This document shows positions 33,460-44,407 of a DNA stretch of 64,000 nt, piece by piece. Every line of letters starts with the position of its first letter. Position 1 is the first letter of the stretch. The translations under genes and the position numbers were made by a program. Under the pieces are notes generated by a model. That model was given only the letters and a program-made list of their open reading frames with translations. It was not told the origin of the DNA and ran no database searches. Origin of the DNA: Phanerodontia chrysosporium (taxonomy: Eukaryota; Basidiomycota; Agaricomycetes; Polyporales; Phanerochaetaceae); NCBI GenBank assembly GCA_001910725.1, contig MJGA01000036.1:62001-126000 (forward strand), written 5' to 3'.

Positions 33460-34214
33460 GACTGAAATGAGAGAGGTGACTAAAACGAGGGAGGTCACTG
33501 AAATAAGAACTCTCAGGAAGATAATGGGTCAGCGCAGATGAAGTCACAAAGGGAGGCAAGGAGTGAGGAAGACTTGTCAAATTAACTGTCCATTTTTGTA
33601 GAATTTCTTGATGCTTCTCATGTCTTTGGTCATGCAAATTCTGTAATGTCAGATGCTTTTTATTAGTTTGTCAGTAGTCAGTGTATAGTTTAAAATAAAA
33701 GGTGGTGAAAATCAATGCTTTTGGGAATATAGCTATCATACATGAACATCCTGTTAAGTACACATCAACTTGAGCATTCCAACTATTAGTACAAGAGGAC
33801 ATACCTGTGTGAGGTTACATATTACCCAGATCAGAGATTAATTTGGCTGGCCCTCAGTTAAATCATTGTTATTGTTCTCATTTGTGCTATGCCCTAAAGA
33901 TAAGCAGATACACTGCCAGATAAATGACCTACTGTTGCGCGAAATCTGACTGATTTGCTGTTTTGGAGATCTGGATTCAGTGACAATGAAATTTATCCAA
34001 AACGTGCCAGAGCAGATTGTATTCCACTCAGTGGAGAATTTGCCTGATTTTGATCTTGCCCACAAGACTTTGATACCTCAGCTCGGCATGTTGACAGACT
34101 CTGGGTGCAATCACCTTAAGGATCTATATACAAGTATCCTACATGATGTACAGAGTCTGCTACAGTATAGAGTAATGTCTCAAACAGATGTATAATAAGA
34201 TACAGGATGTACTG
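33460..34214. other. Unassigned stretch
   Basis: A short purine-rich imperfect tandem repeat (GAGGTCACTGAAAT type) at 33,465-33,510, then AT-rich DNA. A plus frame at 33,980-34,195 and an overlapping minus frame have no domain I recognise. No RNA gene seen. Confidence 0.35.
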
Positions 34215-35585
34215 CTATGCCTCGAAGTCGTCAGAGTCTGCACCAGTCTCACAAGCCAGCTGACTGACTGGTATGGGTATACTGATATCATCGTCAAGTA
34301 AGAGTTCAATTTCAAGGCCATCAGAAAAGCTTTTCTTGTTCTCTGTGATAACTGTATCTTGCCATCTAAAACAAGATGTCAGTGAGCAATTGTACATGAT
34401 GCATTAGCAACACAGCTGTGGTTTACTTCTTCCACTTCGTCCCATTGTAGTTGGTTTTGTTCTTCTTTTGCTGGTGTAGTGATCTCATCTCTATATTCAC
34501 TGCATCCCAGAAGCCAGTGTTCGCTCCCTTCTGATGTTCCTTGTTCATGAGTGGCATGGCAATCTTGCACTTCAAGGCAACAACTTGACTAGTAAGCAAA
34601 TGACAGTTTGAGAGCCAATATATGATTACTCACATAGTATACCCAAACGGGCACTGAATATGCGCTTTGTGGACTCGCTGGGGGTTGTTACAATTGGGAT
34701 ATGGCTGTGCAAAGCTATGCTGATTTATTTGATCCTCTCTTTTCTCTTACATGTTTCACCCTTTCCTTTATCATGTTTCATCCCTTGATTCATTATGACT
34801 CACACTGACTGGTAGCCTATGCCTCATTGTTCCCTCCTAGTTGTAGGCCTGCATTAGAGTACATAAGGACTACCTCTCTGTATTTTTTCCTTAGCTTCTC
34901 CTCTTGTACTCTCGTCTAGTTATCTATCACTACACTTGGAGCCTGAGTCCAAGTCTTCTGTGTTCGTGCTATGCTTGAGGCCTGTGCTCAAGTCTTCAAT
35001 CTATGTATTCAGACTCTTACAGGGGTCTACTCCATATTTCACCTACTCAACACCTGAGCAGTAAGTTATTCGAGAGGTGTCTTCTTCTCGATTGAATCTG
35101 TGATCTACAGTGGAGAAGTTATAGGAGTGTGACTGTAAAAGTTGTATAACACTCACCATCTTCTTAAAGTTGCTTAGTCCTGGGTTGTGCTTCACTTAAA
35201 CAGCCATTGTGATTGTCATCTTGATGATAGGGTCATGAATTAAGCTTTCAAGATGAAACTTCTCAAAGTGCTTCTTAATGTAGACCTAGTACATGTGCAG
35301 CATCAGTATCTTGTACTTTTGCAGATCAAGACAGCGTACTATGATCTTTGTGACATGCTCTTGGCCGAAGTTTTCTACTGGTCTGATAACAAAGTGACAG
35401 ACTGTAGCATTGAGGTACTTTTGTAAAAATAGTCAGATCAATGATAATATAGCATTGAGAGTGACATACACACCTCTTGAACCTTGGACAATTGGAAGTG
35501 TTTATGGCAATAGACCTTGGTAGCTTGTAGAGCCTCTGAAATCTCAGTATACTTCGTGTTGACTTCACGCATGGTTTTCTTTGTA
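34215..35585 (-). pseudogene. Decayed intron-containing gene of unknown function
   Basis: I do not recognise the family. Minus-strand pieces in order: MREVNTKYTEISEALQATK and onward to QLSKVQE (35,585-35,477), a GT..AG intron, then YLNATVCHFVIRPVENFGQE, VTKIIVRCLDLQKYKILMLH and VKHNPGLSNFKKM with two in-frame stops; then an LTR (34,686-35,151) in or beside an intron; then PQRVHKAHIQCPFGYT, a GTGAGT..ACTAG intron, QVVALKCKIAMPLMNKEHQK, NTGFWDAVNIEMRSLHQQKK, TNYNGTKWKK, a GTAAAC..TTTTAG intron, and WQDTVITENKKSFSDG with a final acidic tail ending SDDFEA. Precise intron borders argue for a real spliced gene now dead, perhaps part of a DNA transposon or a family expanded with transposons. Confidence 0.45.
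34686..35151. mobile_element. Probable solo LTR inside the decayed gene
   Basis: TGTTACAATTGGGATATGGC...AAAGTTGTATAACA with TGTTA/TAACA ends, 466 bases, an internal TCTTCTGTGTTCGTGCT region and no coding frame. I found no matching 5-base duplication, so boundaries are tentative. Confidence 0.45.
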
Positions 35586-35902
35586 GCAACTATCTCTGCG
35601 AGAACAATCAGGAGAAGATATTGAAAAAATATCTACCAAGCAAGTCATTAACATTAACTGCTCTCAGCAAAAAGGTATACGTATATGAGACATTCTGTGA
35701 AGGTATTGATAGACTGTTGAGCTTTGAAGGTTGAGTTCTGTGCTTAGGTTGTCAATAAACCCTGCCATTAAGGAGTCTGCTAGCATCGCTTGCAGGCCGA
35801 AAGATGTAGTCGTGAAGCCAAAAACAAGCCATGGTGCTGAATAGCTGCTCTCTGATGAGCCAAGTGACAAGAAGCTGGAGTCGCCAGACAGTGTGCTATG
35901 AT

Positions 35903-36594
35903 TGTCACAGATGTGACAGCATAGCCCCATTTTCGCCTATTTTTGGCTATTTTCCTCAATTAATCCAATAAGCAAGCAGCCCTCACGTTGTCTGGAGTTC
36001 TAGCCACTCACACTCGGTGCTGGCTGCTCAGCACCAGCATTCTAATGGCGCATTACCCCTAAACATCAGTGCATCCCGCTGTGCACTCTGACACTGCTCA
36101 AATTACTGGTCTGCCTTGCAACTGGTCCCTCAGATGGCCAAGGAGACATTGTCATCCCTGATGACTCCCCTCGCTGAGACATGCTGAGCTGATCAGCCTG
36201 ATGATACAGCCTCAGCCCGATGCAGCCTCAGAACACTGCCAGCTGATGTAGTGTCATGACACAGCTCCAGTACAGCCTCACTGCACAGTCTGCATCACAG
36301 CCTTACTGACTGTGCTAAGTACTGCCCATTAGCGTATGTAACTGTACAGCCTGCCCTGAAGTCTGGTAGTATGTAAGAGTAGCACTCCTCACTTCTGTCC
36401 ATCATTTTGACCTCTTGGTTAATATAGACAAGTAAGCCCCCCCTTGTATAGTAGTATAGTTTGCTAATATAACTTGGTCAATACAGATAGCTGAGCAAGT
36501 TTGTTCATTGCTGCATGATTTGCTCTGCTGCACGTTATCATCGACCTTCCCATCTGCCCTCCCTCGTGCAGTGTTGAGCCCTAGCTCCGTGACA
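35903..36594 (+). mobile_element. LTR family 4, copy B
   Basis: TGTCACAGATGTGACAGC...TAGCTCCGTGACA. Same family as copies A and C. Intermediate CpG loss. Target duplication not recognisable, so it could be a solo LTR or the left LTR of the Gypsy that follows. Confidence 0.72.
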
Positions 36595-36875
36595 TTAGGT
36601 CGAGATCTTTTGGGTGCTCTAGGCATTTCTTCCCTACTGCTCCCCCAAATACTATTAAAAAAGTTTATTCTCTCTGTTTAAATCGAGTACATTGTAGTCA
36701 AGCAGTCCATTCACTTCATGCACATTGCTAAGGTTTGCATTTTGCAGTGCCAAAAGATGTTCATCAAAATGTGACCTCTCCACCCCTGAATACACCTCTC
36801 CTCAAGGACCACATCCCCCAATGCATCTTCAACTGCCTCCAATGTCGTCACGAGGCTGGTAACTCTGTCAAGTGA

Positions 36876-38704
36876 ATGGACTGCAAAGTCAAAGCAGTTA
36901 TCAAGTATGTTTTCATGCTCTCAGCACCTCCGCCCTTCGTTCCCTCCATCAATTGGATTGCCATCTGCGAGGCTTGCGAAGCTAAACATCTGCGAGCAAC
37001 ATCAACGCGAAGCACAAGAAGCTCAAGCCATCATCGCTGCCTCCTCCTCGAAGCTCAGTCTGATAGAGTGTCTCAGTGCTGCCCTGACATACAAGCCCAT
37101 TGTCTGCATGCCCATCGGCATCGACATCCCCAAATACTCCCCCATTGACTTCGTCGACATCTTAACACCTAAGCTCAACGCCACTATCAAGCATCTCAAG
37201 GCCGTCAAGGAAGTTAATTTATTCTACCTTATCAACAGCGACCACATGCATAGTATCTGCCAGCTGCTCGAACGACTCCGGCAGATCTGCACTGAGCTTA
37301 GCCACCTCACCCCCACCACCATGTTTAAAGAGTAACACCAGTACGAACTCGGACTTGCTCAAATCGGTGACATTCCATTTGTCAGTTTAAGGCATAACTT
37401 CTACTTCATCATGGGAGAATTAGACTTTGTGTACCAGGCCAGTTATTCTAAATAAATAAATATATTGTGTGTCACTCTGAAATACAATTGCTCGAACTGC
37501 CCACACTTTTTCACATGAAATCTCAAGACTGGTGAAGTTCGCAATAGCCATCGCTTCGACAGAGGTGAAAATTGGAAATTTGTTCCCTGCAGCAAGCAGC
37601 CCTGCTCACATCGGAAAAGTGCTCCATCAGCCCTGCAGCTTCTGCTGAATACTCGAGAAACTCAATTTGAGCTCCCTGTTTCGCACAACGACTAAAGTTC
37701 ACCTGCACTTCCGCTACTATCTCGAATACTCCGATCACAGTCCCCTGGATAGCAGCCACCACTCGTCTCCTGAGACCTTGCTTGACTCTGTTCTTTTCAA
37801 TCACAAACCAGCTTCCTCACCCCTTGTTCTCTCATGTGCTCTCTCAGAAGCCAATACAACCCGTCTCTTCTGCACCACCTACCGCATCTATGTCAATGAA
37901 CAGCCAGAGAAGTTCAGCAAGCACGATGTTAATGGTAACCTCGAGTGAGACCCAACCACCAACGTGATCTTGGTAGACAGCCAAAAGTGAATCATCAGCA
38001 CCCTTTCCTTTATGCAGAATGAAACTGCAAAATGGATGCACCAGTATACTGAGCAGACAGCAGACGGGACCCAGTTATTTGGAGGCTTACGCGCTCAATT
38101 GTGGGAGGCATTTAAGAACCGATTTGAACCTGTCGATGAGAAGGCTAAGGCCCTCAACAAGCTACAGACATGTATGCAAGGCAACTATCAGTTCGCTGAG
38201 TTCTTTGTGGAGTTTTAATTCCTTGCTGGTTGCACAAAGCTCACCCCTGAAGATCAGGCAGCCTGGCTATGGACGAAGCTCAACAAGAATTACCTCAAGT
38301 GCATCTTGTACATGATTGATCACAGCATTGGTAAAGGCCCCAAGATGTACAACAAGCTCAAGAATGCTGGTTTTGCTGTTGATCAATTGAAAAACAAGCT
38401 CTTGCAGGATCTCTTGGCTCAACAAGGCAAGACGTTCTCAACTCCAGCTAGCTCATCAGCACACACCTTCCGCGATCTGAATGCCATGGACATCAATGCC
38501 TCAAACATCGACGAGCTGTTTAAGGGTCTTACTGATATGGATCTCAGGTGCCTGTTCAATGCTATCATGAAGAATCACTGCAAGGTCCGTGGCTTAAAGT
38601 CTCACAAGTTTACTAACCCTGGACATCGTGACTCCGTCTGCAATTATTGTGGCAAAAAGATCACTGGTTCTGTATCTGTTGTGCCTGCCTCAAGGGCAAG
38701 CTGA
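36876..38704 (+). pseudogene. Gypsy 2 gag
   Basis: N-terminal frames (36,907-37,335) are helical with IGIDIPKYSPIDFVDILTPK. The capsid region gives FMQNETAKWMHQYTEQT, GGLRAQLWEAFKNRFEPVDE, LNKLQTCMQGNYQFAEFFVE and LAGCTKLTPEDQAAWLW, which match the Ty3-type retrotransposon gag fold. It ends in a poor zinc motif (VCNYCGKK..H). Stops at about 37,946, 37,988 and 38,216 break the frame. Confidence 0.6.
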
Positions 38705-38974
38705 GAACTACTCCGCCACCATTCGTATCTCATCTTTGGATGCCTCATCTCCAGACTCCTCGTCTTCAGCTTCCTTGTCTTCTGGCAGTTTGTGTGATGA
38801 TCAGAGTGCTGCGATCGCCACCCTCCGTGATCAGCTGGCTCTAATGCAGAAGCAGCTTATGGATTTTGCTTAAGGGGCCACAGTGATGCCACATTGTTGG
38901 TCCCTGTTTTGTCAAGCCCAGATTTAACTTCAGTACCCTCGCTAGAACCATAGAACACTTCTGATACCATTCAC

Positions 38975-39481
38975 TTGTATACTATATCAGTGTTAGATCC
39001 TTTTTCGAATTATTATCGTGTACTAGTAAAGCTCACCAGGATTAATGAAACTATTCGCATGTCTGCAATGATTGACTCTGGTGCAACTTCGCTATTCATT
39101 CACCAGGATTTCTGTAAAAAGTACAAGATCCTCATGGTACCACTCAAGAAGGAGATCACACTATACAACATCGACAGAACTAGAAATGAAGCAGGGTCTA
39201 TCACACATCGAGTCAGACTCCAGCTAACTGTTGGTTCTTACATATTTAAGGAAAAGTTTCTTGTCATGAATATCAGTCCTGAGGATGTCATTCTCAGACT
39301 TCCATGGCTCAAGAAATGGAATCCGAACATCGACTGGAAAACGAGAGATGTCCAGTTTCAGTTCCATGGCAGAGCTGAGGACACCTCAGTTATCGGCATA
39401 CATCACATTGATGTCAATCACTCTGAACACTGTGAATGGCTTCGAGCAGGCATTGTTGAGGATGTCAAGGATGAAGTCTGA
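38975..39481 (+). CDS. Gypsy 2 protease segment
   Basis: Open frame of 168 codons. Contains the aspartic protease motif MIDSGATSLFIHQDFCKK and, after a beta-rich stretch, the flap-distal motif VILRLPWLKKWNPNIDWKT, typical of Gypsy retropepsins. Catalytic Asp-Ser-Gly intact. It would cleave the Gag-Pol polyprotein. The frame is separated from gag and RT by stops, so the element is inactive. Confidence 0.75.
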   Translation: MYTISVLDPFSNYYRVLVKLTRINETIRMSAMIDSGATSLFIHQDFCKKYKILMVPLKKEITLYNIDRTRNEAGSITHRVRLQLTVGSYIFKEKFLVMNISPEDVILRLPWLKKWNPNIDWKTRDVQFQFHGRAEDTSVIGIHHIDVNHSEHCEWLRAGIVEDVKDEV

Positions 39482-39547
39482 ATCCTTGCCAGTTACACTT
39501 ACTCACAAGTAATCGCTGTTGAAGTCAATCATGAGAAGTACGCTAAA

Positions 39548-40183
39548 ATGTTTGAAGAGCTAGTTCTCAAGAAGTACCACCAATACAAGAAGGTGTTATC
39601 TGAAGAAGAATCATATCGTCTCCTCAAGCATCAGCCCTGGGACCATGCAATAGACCTTGTTCCTAATGCCCCAGCGTCAATCAAGTTGGAAGCCTATTCT
39701 ATGTCCCCAATCGAGACTGAAGAGTTACAGCAGTTCATTGATGATGCACTCGCCAAGGGCTACATTGTCCCCAGTAAGTCTCCGATCACTTTCCTTGTCT
39801 TTTTCATCAAGAAAAAGGACGGCAAGTTCCAGTTCATTCAGAATTATCACAAGCTCAATGATATCATGGTGAAGAATTGTTACCTCCTTCTGCTTGCCTC
39901 CGACATCATCAGGAAGCTCCAGGGTGCTAAGATCTTTATCAAGTTCGATGTCTGTTGGGGCTACAACAACATTCGAATTAAGGAAGGTGACAAGTGGAAA
40001 GCTGCCTTCATCACTAACCACAGTCTCTTCGAACCCAGAGTCATATACTTTGGCCTGTGCAACAGCCCCACCACGTTCCAGGTGCTCATGAACTACATCT
40101 TCGCTGACCTCATTGCAGAAGGCAAGGTCGCAGTCTACCTTAACGACATCCTCATCTGGTTGAATGACCTTGCTTCACATTGA
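39548..40183 (+). pseudogene. Gypsy 2 reverse transcriptase
   Basis: Frame MFEELVLKKYHQYKKVLSEE with PIETEELQQFIDDALAKGYI, FIKKKDGKFQFIQNYHKLND, FDVCWGYNNIRIKEGDKWKA, FGLCNSPTTFQVLMNYIF and VAVYLNDILIW. The usual YxDDIL box reads YLNDIL, so one of the two metal Asp residues is Asn. After a stop at 40,181 thumb and RNase H parts continue with stops (YLGFLISKE, VETDTSSYTTNEVIAKM, ISTDHQNLQYWKT), and an H2C2 integrase domain follows (HDVPTTEHPGKYTTLELVSQ). Confidence 0.72.
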
Positions 40184-41390
40184 AAGATTGTTCACGAAGT
40201 CCTGGCTCATCTCACCAAATACGATCTGTATCTTTGGCCCAAGAAGTGCAAGTTTGAGTACTCAGAAATTGAGTATCTTGGGTTTCTTATCAGCAAAGAA
40301 TAAATCAGCATGAACTCCAACAAGGTTAAGGCTGTAGCCGAATGGCCAACCCCAAAAAACCTCAAAAATGTACAAGGCTTTGTCAGGTTTGCTAATTTCT
40401 ACTGCCGTTTCATCAAGGACTACTCAAAAATCTGTCATTCACTGCACGATCTGACGAAGAAGGACACTTCATTTAATTGAAGTTCTGCATAGGCTGAGGC
40501 CTTCAAGACACTCAAGCGCACTTTTACAACTCAACCAGGGCTCACCATGTAGAGCATTGATCAGCCAACTTGAGTTGAGACCGATACTTCCAGCTACACC
40601 ACCAATGAAGTGATTGCTAAAATGGTCTCTGGCATCCAATCTAGTATCGCTCGCAGACCATGAGCTCTGCCGAGCGGAACTACGAGGTTTGGGACTGTGA
40701 GATACTTGCAATCATCGAAGCTCTCAAAGACTGGTGCTAGTTCCTCGAAGACCTCCCAGAACCTTTTGAGATCTCGACTGATCATCAGAACCTTCAATAT
40801 TGGAAGACTGCACAGAATCTCATGCAACGACAAGCCCGCTGAGTCCTCTACCTCACTGAGTATGACTACTGCATCATCCATCACCCTAGTAAAACACATC
40901 TCCTTGCTGATCCACTCTTCCAGTCTTCCTCGCTGCATGTCTCTGACAAAAAAGACAATCACTTGCAGATAGTGCTGAAGCTGAACTGTTTAAGATAGCT
41001 GCTATGCAGTCTTCAAAAAACCCTCCCTCTGAGAAGTGCATTCACGACTGCTCTGAAAAGAAAAAGGAAGTTGCAAACGCTTTGCAGATTTTTTGAATCA
41101 AGGGGCCTTGCAAGCTGTGCAATAGCATTCTTGAATGAAAAGAAGACAACAGCCTTCTGTACTATCACAGAAAGGTCTACGTTTTGAACAGTGCCACGCT
41201 GCGCAATAACGTCATCAAGTTTTATCATGATGTGCCAACCACTGAACACCCTGGAAAGTACACCACCCTCGAGCTAGTCTCTCAGTACTACTGGTGGCTG
41301 CACATCTCTGCTGATGTCAACCACTACATACTTGACTATGACCAATGTTATCATGCGCCAAACCTGTTTGCCACAAGATATGGATGAAAT

Positions 41391-41629
41391 GAGGCTCATT
41401 CAGGCATAGCAGGATAAGTATAATGAAGCAGAGCTTAGTATGGAAGAAGGATTCAAGATGTGGAAATGTATAGTAAAGCGTGGGAGTTTAGAGTAAGGGC
41501 ATGAGAAGATAAAGACCCAAAGGGATGGCACGAGAAGACACAGCCATGTTGGGATTACTGTGGGAAAGACAGGCTATATTTGGGCAGTGTGGGTAGTTAG
41601 TCCACCAGTGCAATTAGGCATTGTGGTGG
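41391..41629. other. Non-coding flank of the complete Gypsy element
   Basis: Purine-rich, no gene. Its end (TAGTCCACCAGTGCAATTAGG, then CATTGTGGTGG) is repeated on the far side at about 51,890-51,925, so the Gypsy landed in a locally duplicated sequence. Confidence 0.4.
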
Positions 41630-41944
41630 TGTAACACTTTAGGTTGTCTCAAAAGATAACCCTAGGCGCACATGGAGTTATTGCTCAAGAAATCACAGGA
41701 TAAATGACTGCAAGTTACTCGGGGCGATTCTACTGTACATGGTGGTGCTACGGGTCCTTATATATTTGTAGCTACCTTTTGAAAATAAGAGAGATATTGA
41801 AATGCACTGCCTAAGTCTGACAGAGAAAGTACTACAGTGCAGAATGCACAGGTGAGAGGTGACTCCCGCCACGGGATACAAGTCCAGGAAAGGAAACTCT
41901 GTTTGCAACATCTTCGAAACTGCCAACTGCGTCTCACCACCACA
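41630..41944 (-). repeat. 3' LTR of Gypsy 1
   Basis: On the minus strand TGTGGTGGTGAGACGCAG...AAAGTGTTACA. Preceded (minus) by the tract CCAGGAGGGCGAA, a plausible polypurine primer for plus-strand synthesis. Confidence 0.88.
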
Positions 41945-42005
41945 TTCGCCCTCCTGGCTTCATCACCTAACGCAGAAGTGAAGACACAACGAGAATGTCT
42001 GCAAC

Positions 42006-43616
42006 CTACTCGTAGTCGAAGTGCTCGTCAAGCTCCTTGTCCACATTCATCGACTTAGACGCGCCAGCACCAACTGCAGTGGAAGCTCCATAACCGATGG
42101 AGGTGACGGAGACTTCCCCAAGAACGAGAATGGCACTGCCAGAGCTAGTAGAGCCGCCAACAGTGGTACCGGCAGCACCACCAGAAGAACTCAGACCCAT
42201 CGCGTCATCCACCGCCGGCGAGACCTTGCACGAGACAGCAGGGGCCTCGCTGAGTGGAGGCGACACGGACACGTCGGGATCGACAGCAGAAATGGCAAAA
42301 TCACTGAGCCCAATGGAGCTGACGTAAAAACAGGGATGGGGAGTGCCGGCGCGCCCATGAGGCTGACGAGGTGGAAGGTCTCGCTTCCGATCGTGCTCGA
42401 AGTAGGTGTCACGGATGTGACGGCGCAGCCCTATTTTTCGCCGATTTTTGGCTATTTTCCTCGATTAATCCAACGGGCGAGCAGCCCTCGCGCCGTCGGG
42501 AGCTCTAGCCGCCCACACTCAGCGCCAGCGCCCTGATGGCGCATCACCCCTAGACGCCAGCGCATTCCGCTGCGCGCTCAGACACTGCCCGGATCACCGG
42601 TCTGCCCTGCAACCGGTTCCCCGGAATCGCCGAGGAGGCACTGTCATCCCGGATGACTCCCCTCGCCGAGACACGCCAAGCTGATCAGCCTGATGACACA
42701 GCCTCGGCCCGACACAGCCCCAGACACTGCCAGCTGACACAGCCTTGTGACATAGCCCCGCACAGCCTCGCCGCGCAGTCCGCGTCGCAGCCTCGCTGGC
42801 TATGCAAAGCATTGCCCATCAGCTTAGGTAATCATACAGCCTGCCCTAAAGACTCTGTAGTATATAAGGGTAGCACTCCTCGCTCCTGTCTGTCATCTCG
42901 ACCTCTTGGTCAATACGGATAGGTAAACCTCAACTTGTATGGTAGAATAGTTCGCTAATGGTATCTTGGTCAATACAGACAGCTGAAGAAGTTGTGCGTC
43001 GCTGCGTGACTCGCTCCGCCGCGCCTTGTCGTCGACCTCCCCACTTGCCCTCCCTCGTGAAGCGTTGAGCCCTAGCTCCGCGACAGTAGGGGTCCTAGTT
43101 GTTGTAAGTGCGGTTGCTGAGGGCGGACTTCTTACTGAAGCGGACGTTTTTGTAGGTGTTATCGCGCCCTCCGAACCATCCTTCGTTGTCGCGAAAGGTG
43201 TCCAGAGGTGGCGACATGCACATTTGGTCCCTCTTCAGCTTCTCAACGGCCTCCTGATACAAGTCGATTTTCACCTGGAAGTGGCAAACCTTCTTCATGA
43301 GGTCGTGGTAAACATCGACCAGCGCAGCCGCTTTGGATGCGGTGTCAGCCTTTTGCTCGCCCATAAGCACCTCGAAAGTGGGGATGCACTCACCAGGGAG
43401 GTACACCCGGCTGGTGTATGGATTATAGACCAGGAACTTGTAAGTGCATTGGTTGTCTTTGTTGTAGCAGATATTGAGCTTGTCATAGCCTGCAGACCAA
43501 GGACAGCCTGCGCCAATGGACTTGTCCTCTCAGAGGTAGTTCCCAAACTCCCAGCAAAGCTTGATGGCCGCCGCAGTGAACTGGATGAGACTCTTTGTCT
43601 TGTCGTCAGTGATCAT
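42006..43616 (-). pseudogene. Extra ORF of Gypsy 1 in the env position, function unknown
   Basis: One minus-strand frame runs from ATG 43,616 to the TAG at 42,006 if the inserted LTR (42,407-43,085) is removed: about 310 codons with only two stops (TGA at about 43,530, TAG at about 43,095). The ATG overlaps the stop of the pol/chromodomain frame as ATGA (43,613-43,616). The protein has MITDDKTKSLIQFTAAAIKL, then a Cys-containing part (GAGCPWSAGYDKLNICYNKD, QCTYKFLVYNPYTSRVYLPG), a helical part (VYHDLMKKVCHFQVKID), and a Ser/Gly/Thr-rich tail ending DKELDEHFDYE. The pol frame just upstream also looks like this protein (MPCTYITNKNFCTY), so a frameshift rather than a true start is possible. I recognise no family; no signal peptide or membrane segment is obvious. 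More GC-rich than pol. Confidence 0.6.
42407..43085 (+). mobile_element. LTR family 4, copy C, youngest solo LTR
   Basis: TGTCACGGATGTGACGGCG...CTCCGCGACA, 679 bases, perfect duplications GTAGG at 42,402-42,406 and 43,086-43,090. Retains many CpG sites that are TpG or CpA in copies A and B. Orientation is given as that of the other two copies. Confidence 0.88.
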
Positions 43617-44377
43617 GGCACGGCTGCAGCGTAGGTGCAGAAGTTCTTGTTGGTAATGTATGTGCATGGCATCTGATTTGGTAACGTGCCAGCTACGTCG
43701 CCATAGACGCAAGGAAGCAGGGGGTGCAGTAGATGTGACAAAAGATCTGCTAGCTTACTCTCATCAAGCTGATGGTTCGAGGTGTGGACAGGTAGAGGGC
43801 GCGAGGCAGATAGAGCAGGTGCTGAGGACTGGTATGCTCTCTCTGCTCTATTTATCTGCATGCTGACCGTCCCTCTGTCCATCAGCATGACACATCTGAG
43901 GTCTACCACTGCGTCTTTGTCATCAGCGTCGGCCGCAGCTCGACTAGGTAAGTCTTCGATCCTTGTTATACCCGAGGCATTAACATATTCGGCCACCGCT
44001 GCCAGGTGTTTCACAGTGTCATATGACACCCATGTCTCGTCGCCGCTGGCCCAAAGGACCTTGAACGTGGTCTGTCGGCCAGCGCCCCTATGGTCCAGAA
44101 TTTTCAAAATGGCCCACTCGTTTGCCTGCGTGTTTAATTCGGTAACCTGGCTGGCTAGTCGGCCAGGGAATAATCGATCATGATTCAGAACATGGACATG
44201 CAGAAGCGACACATGGAAGACGTCGTGGACACCTTGGCGATGGAGGTCTTCTGGCAAGTCAATCTTGTACGAGCCGTTTTGGTAGTCTTCGAGGATCCGG
44301 TAAGGGCCGACGTATTTAGGAATAAGCTTGCATGCTAATCCCTTAGAAAGTGATAGATTCTTCATGGATATATACAC
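43613..44377 (-). CDS. Gypsy 1 integrase C-terminus and chromodomain-like segment
   Basis: Frame begins inside the integrase C-terminal region (YISMKNLSLSKGLACKLIPK, VGPYRILEDYQNGSYKIDLP, HDVFHVSLLHVH) and continues into WAILKILDHRGAGRQTTFKV, LWASGDETWVSYDTVKHLAA, which has the spacing of a chromodomain (aromatic and W/E residues) that targets insertion to modified chromatin. It ends at TGA 43,613-43,615, overlapping the ATG of the next frame. Confidence 0.75.
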   Translation of the reverse strand: MYISMKNLSLSKGLACKLIPKYVGPYRILEDYQNGSYKIDLPEDLHRQGVHDVFHVSLLHVHVLNHDRLFPGRLASQVTELNTQANEWAILKILDHRGAGRQTTFKVLWASGDETWVSYDTVKHLAAVAEYVNASGITRIEDLPSRAAADADDKDAVVDLRCVMLMDRGTVSMQINRAERAYQSSAPALSASRPLPVHTSNHQLDESKLADLLSHLLHPLLPCVYGDVAGTLPNQMPCTYITNKNFCTYAAAVP

Positions 44378-44407
44378 CAGATTATCTTTCTCGAACGGTG
44401 CAGAGCG

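Larger units (their letters stand above)
36600..41390 (+). mobile_element. Gypsy retrotransposon 2, degenerate, 3' truncated
   Basis: Plus-strand order gag (about 36,876-38,700), protease (38,975-39,481), reverse transcriptase (39,548-40,300), RNase H (to about 40,960) and integrase zinc domain (41,150-41,390), where it stops before the catalytic core. Order PR-RT-RH-IN is Ty3/Gypsy. In-frame stops interrupt gag and RT. No 3' LTR. The stretch 41,391-41,629 that follows is non-coding. Confidence 0.75.
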
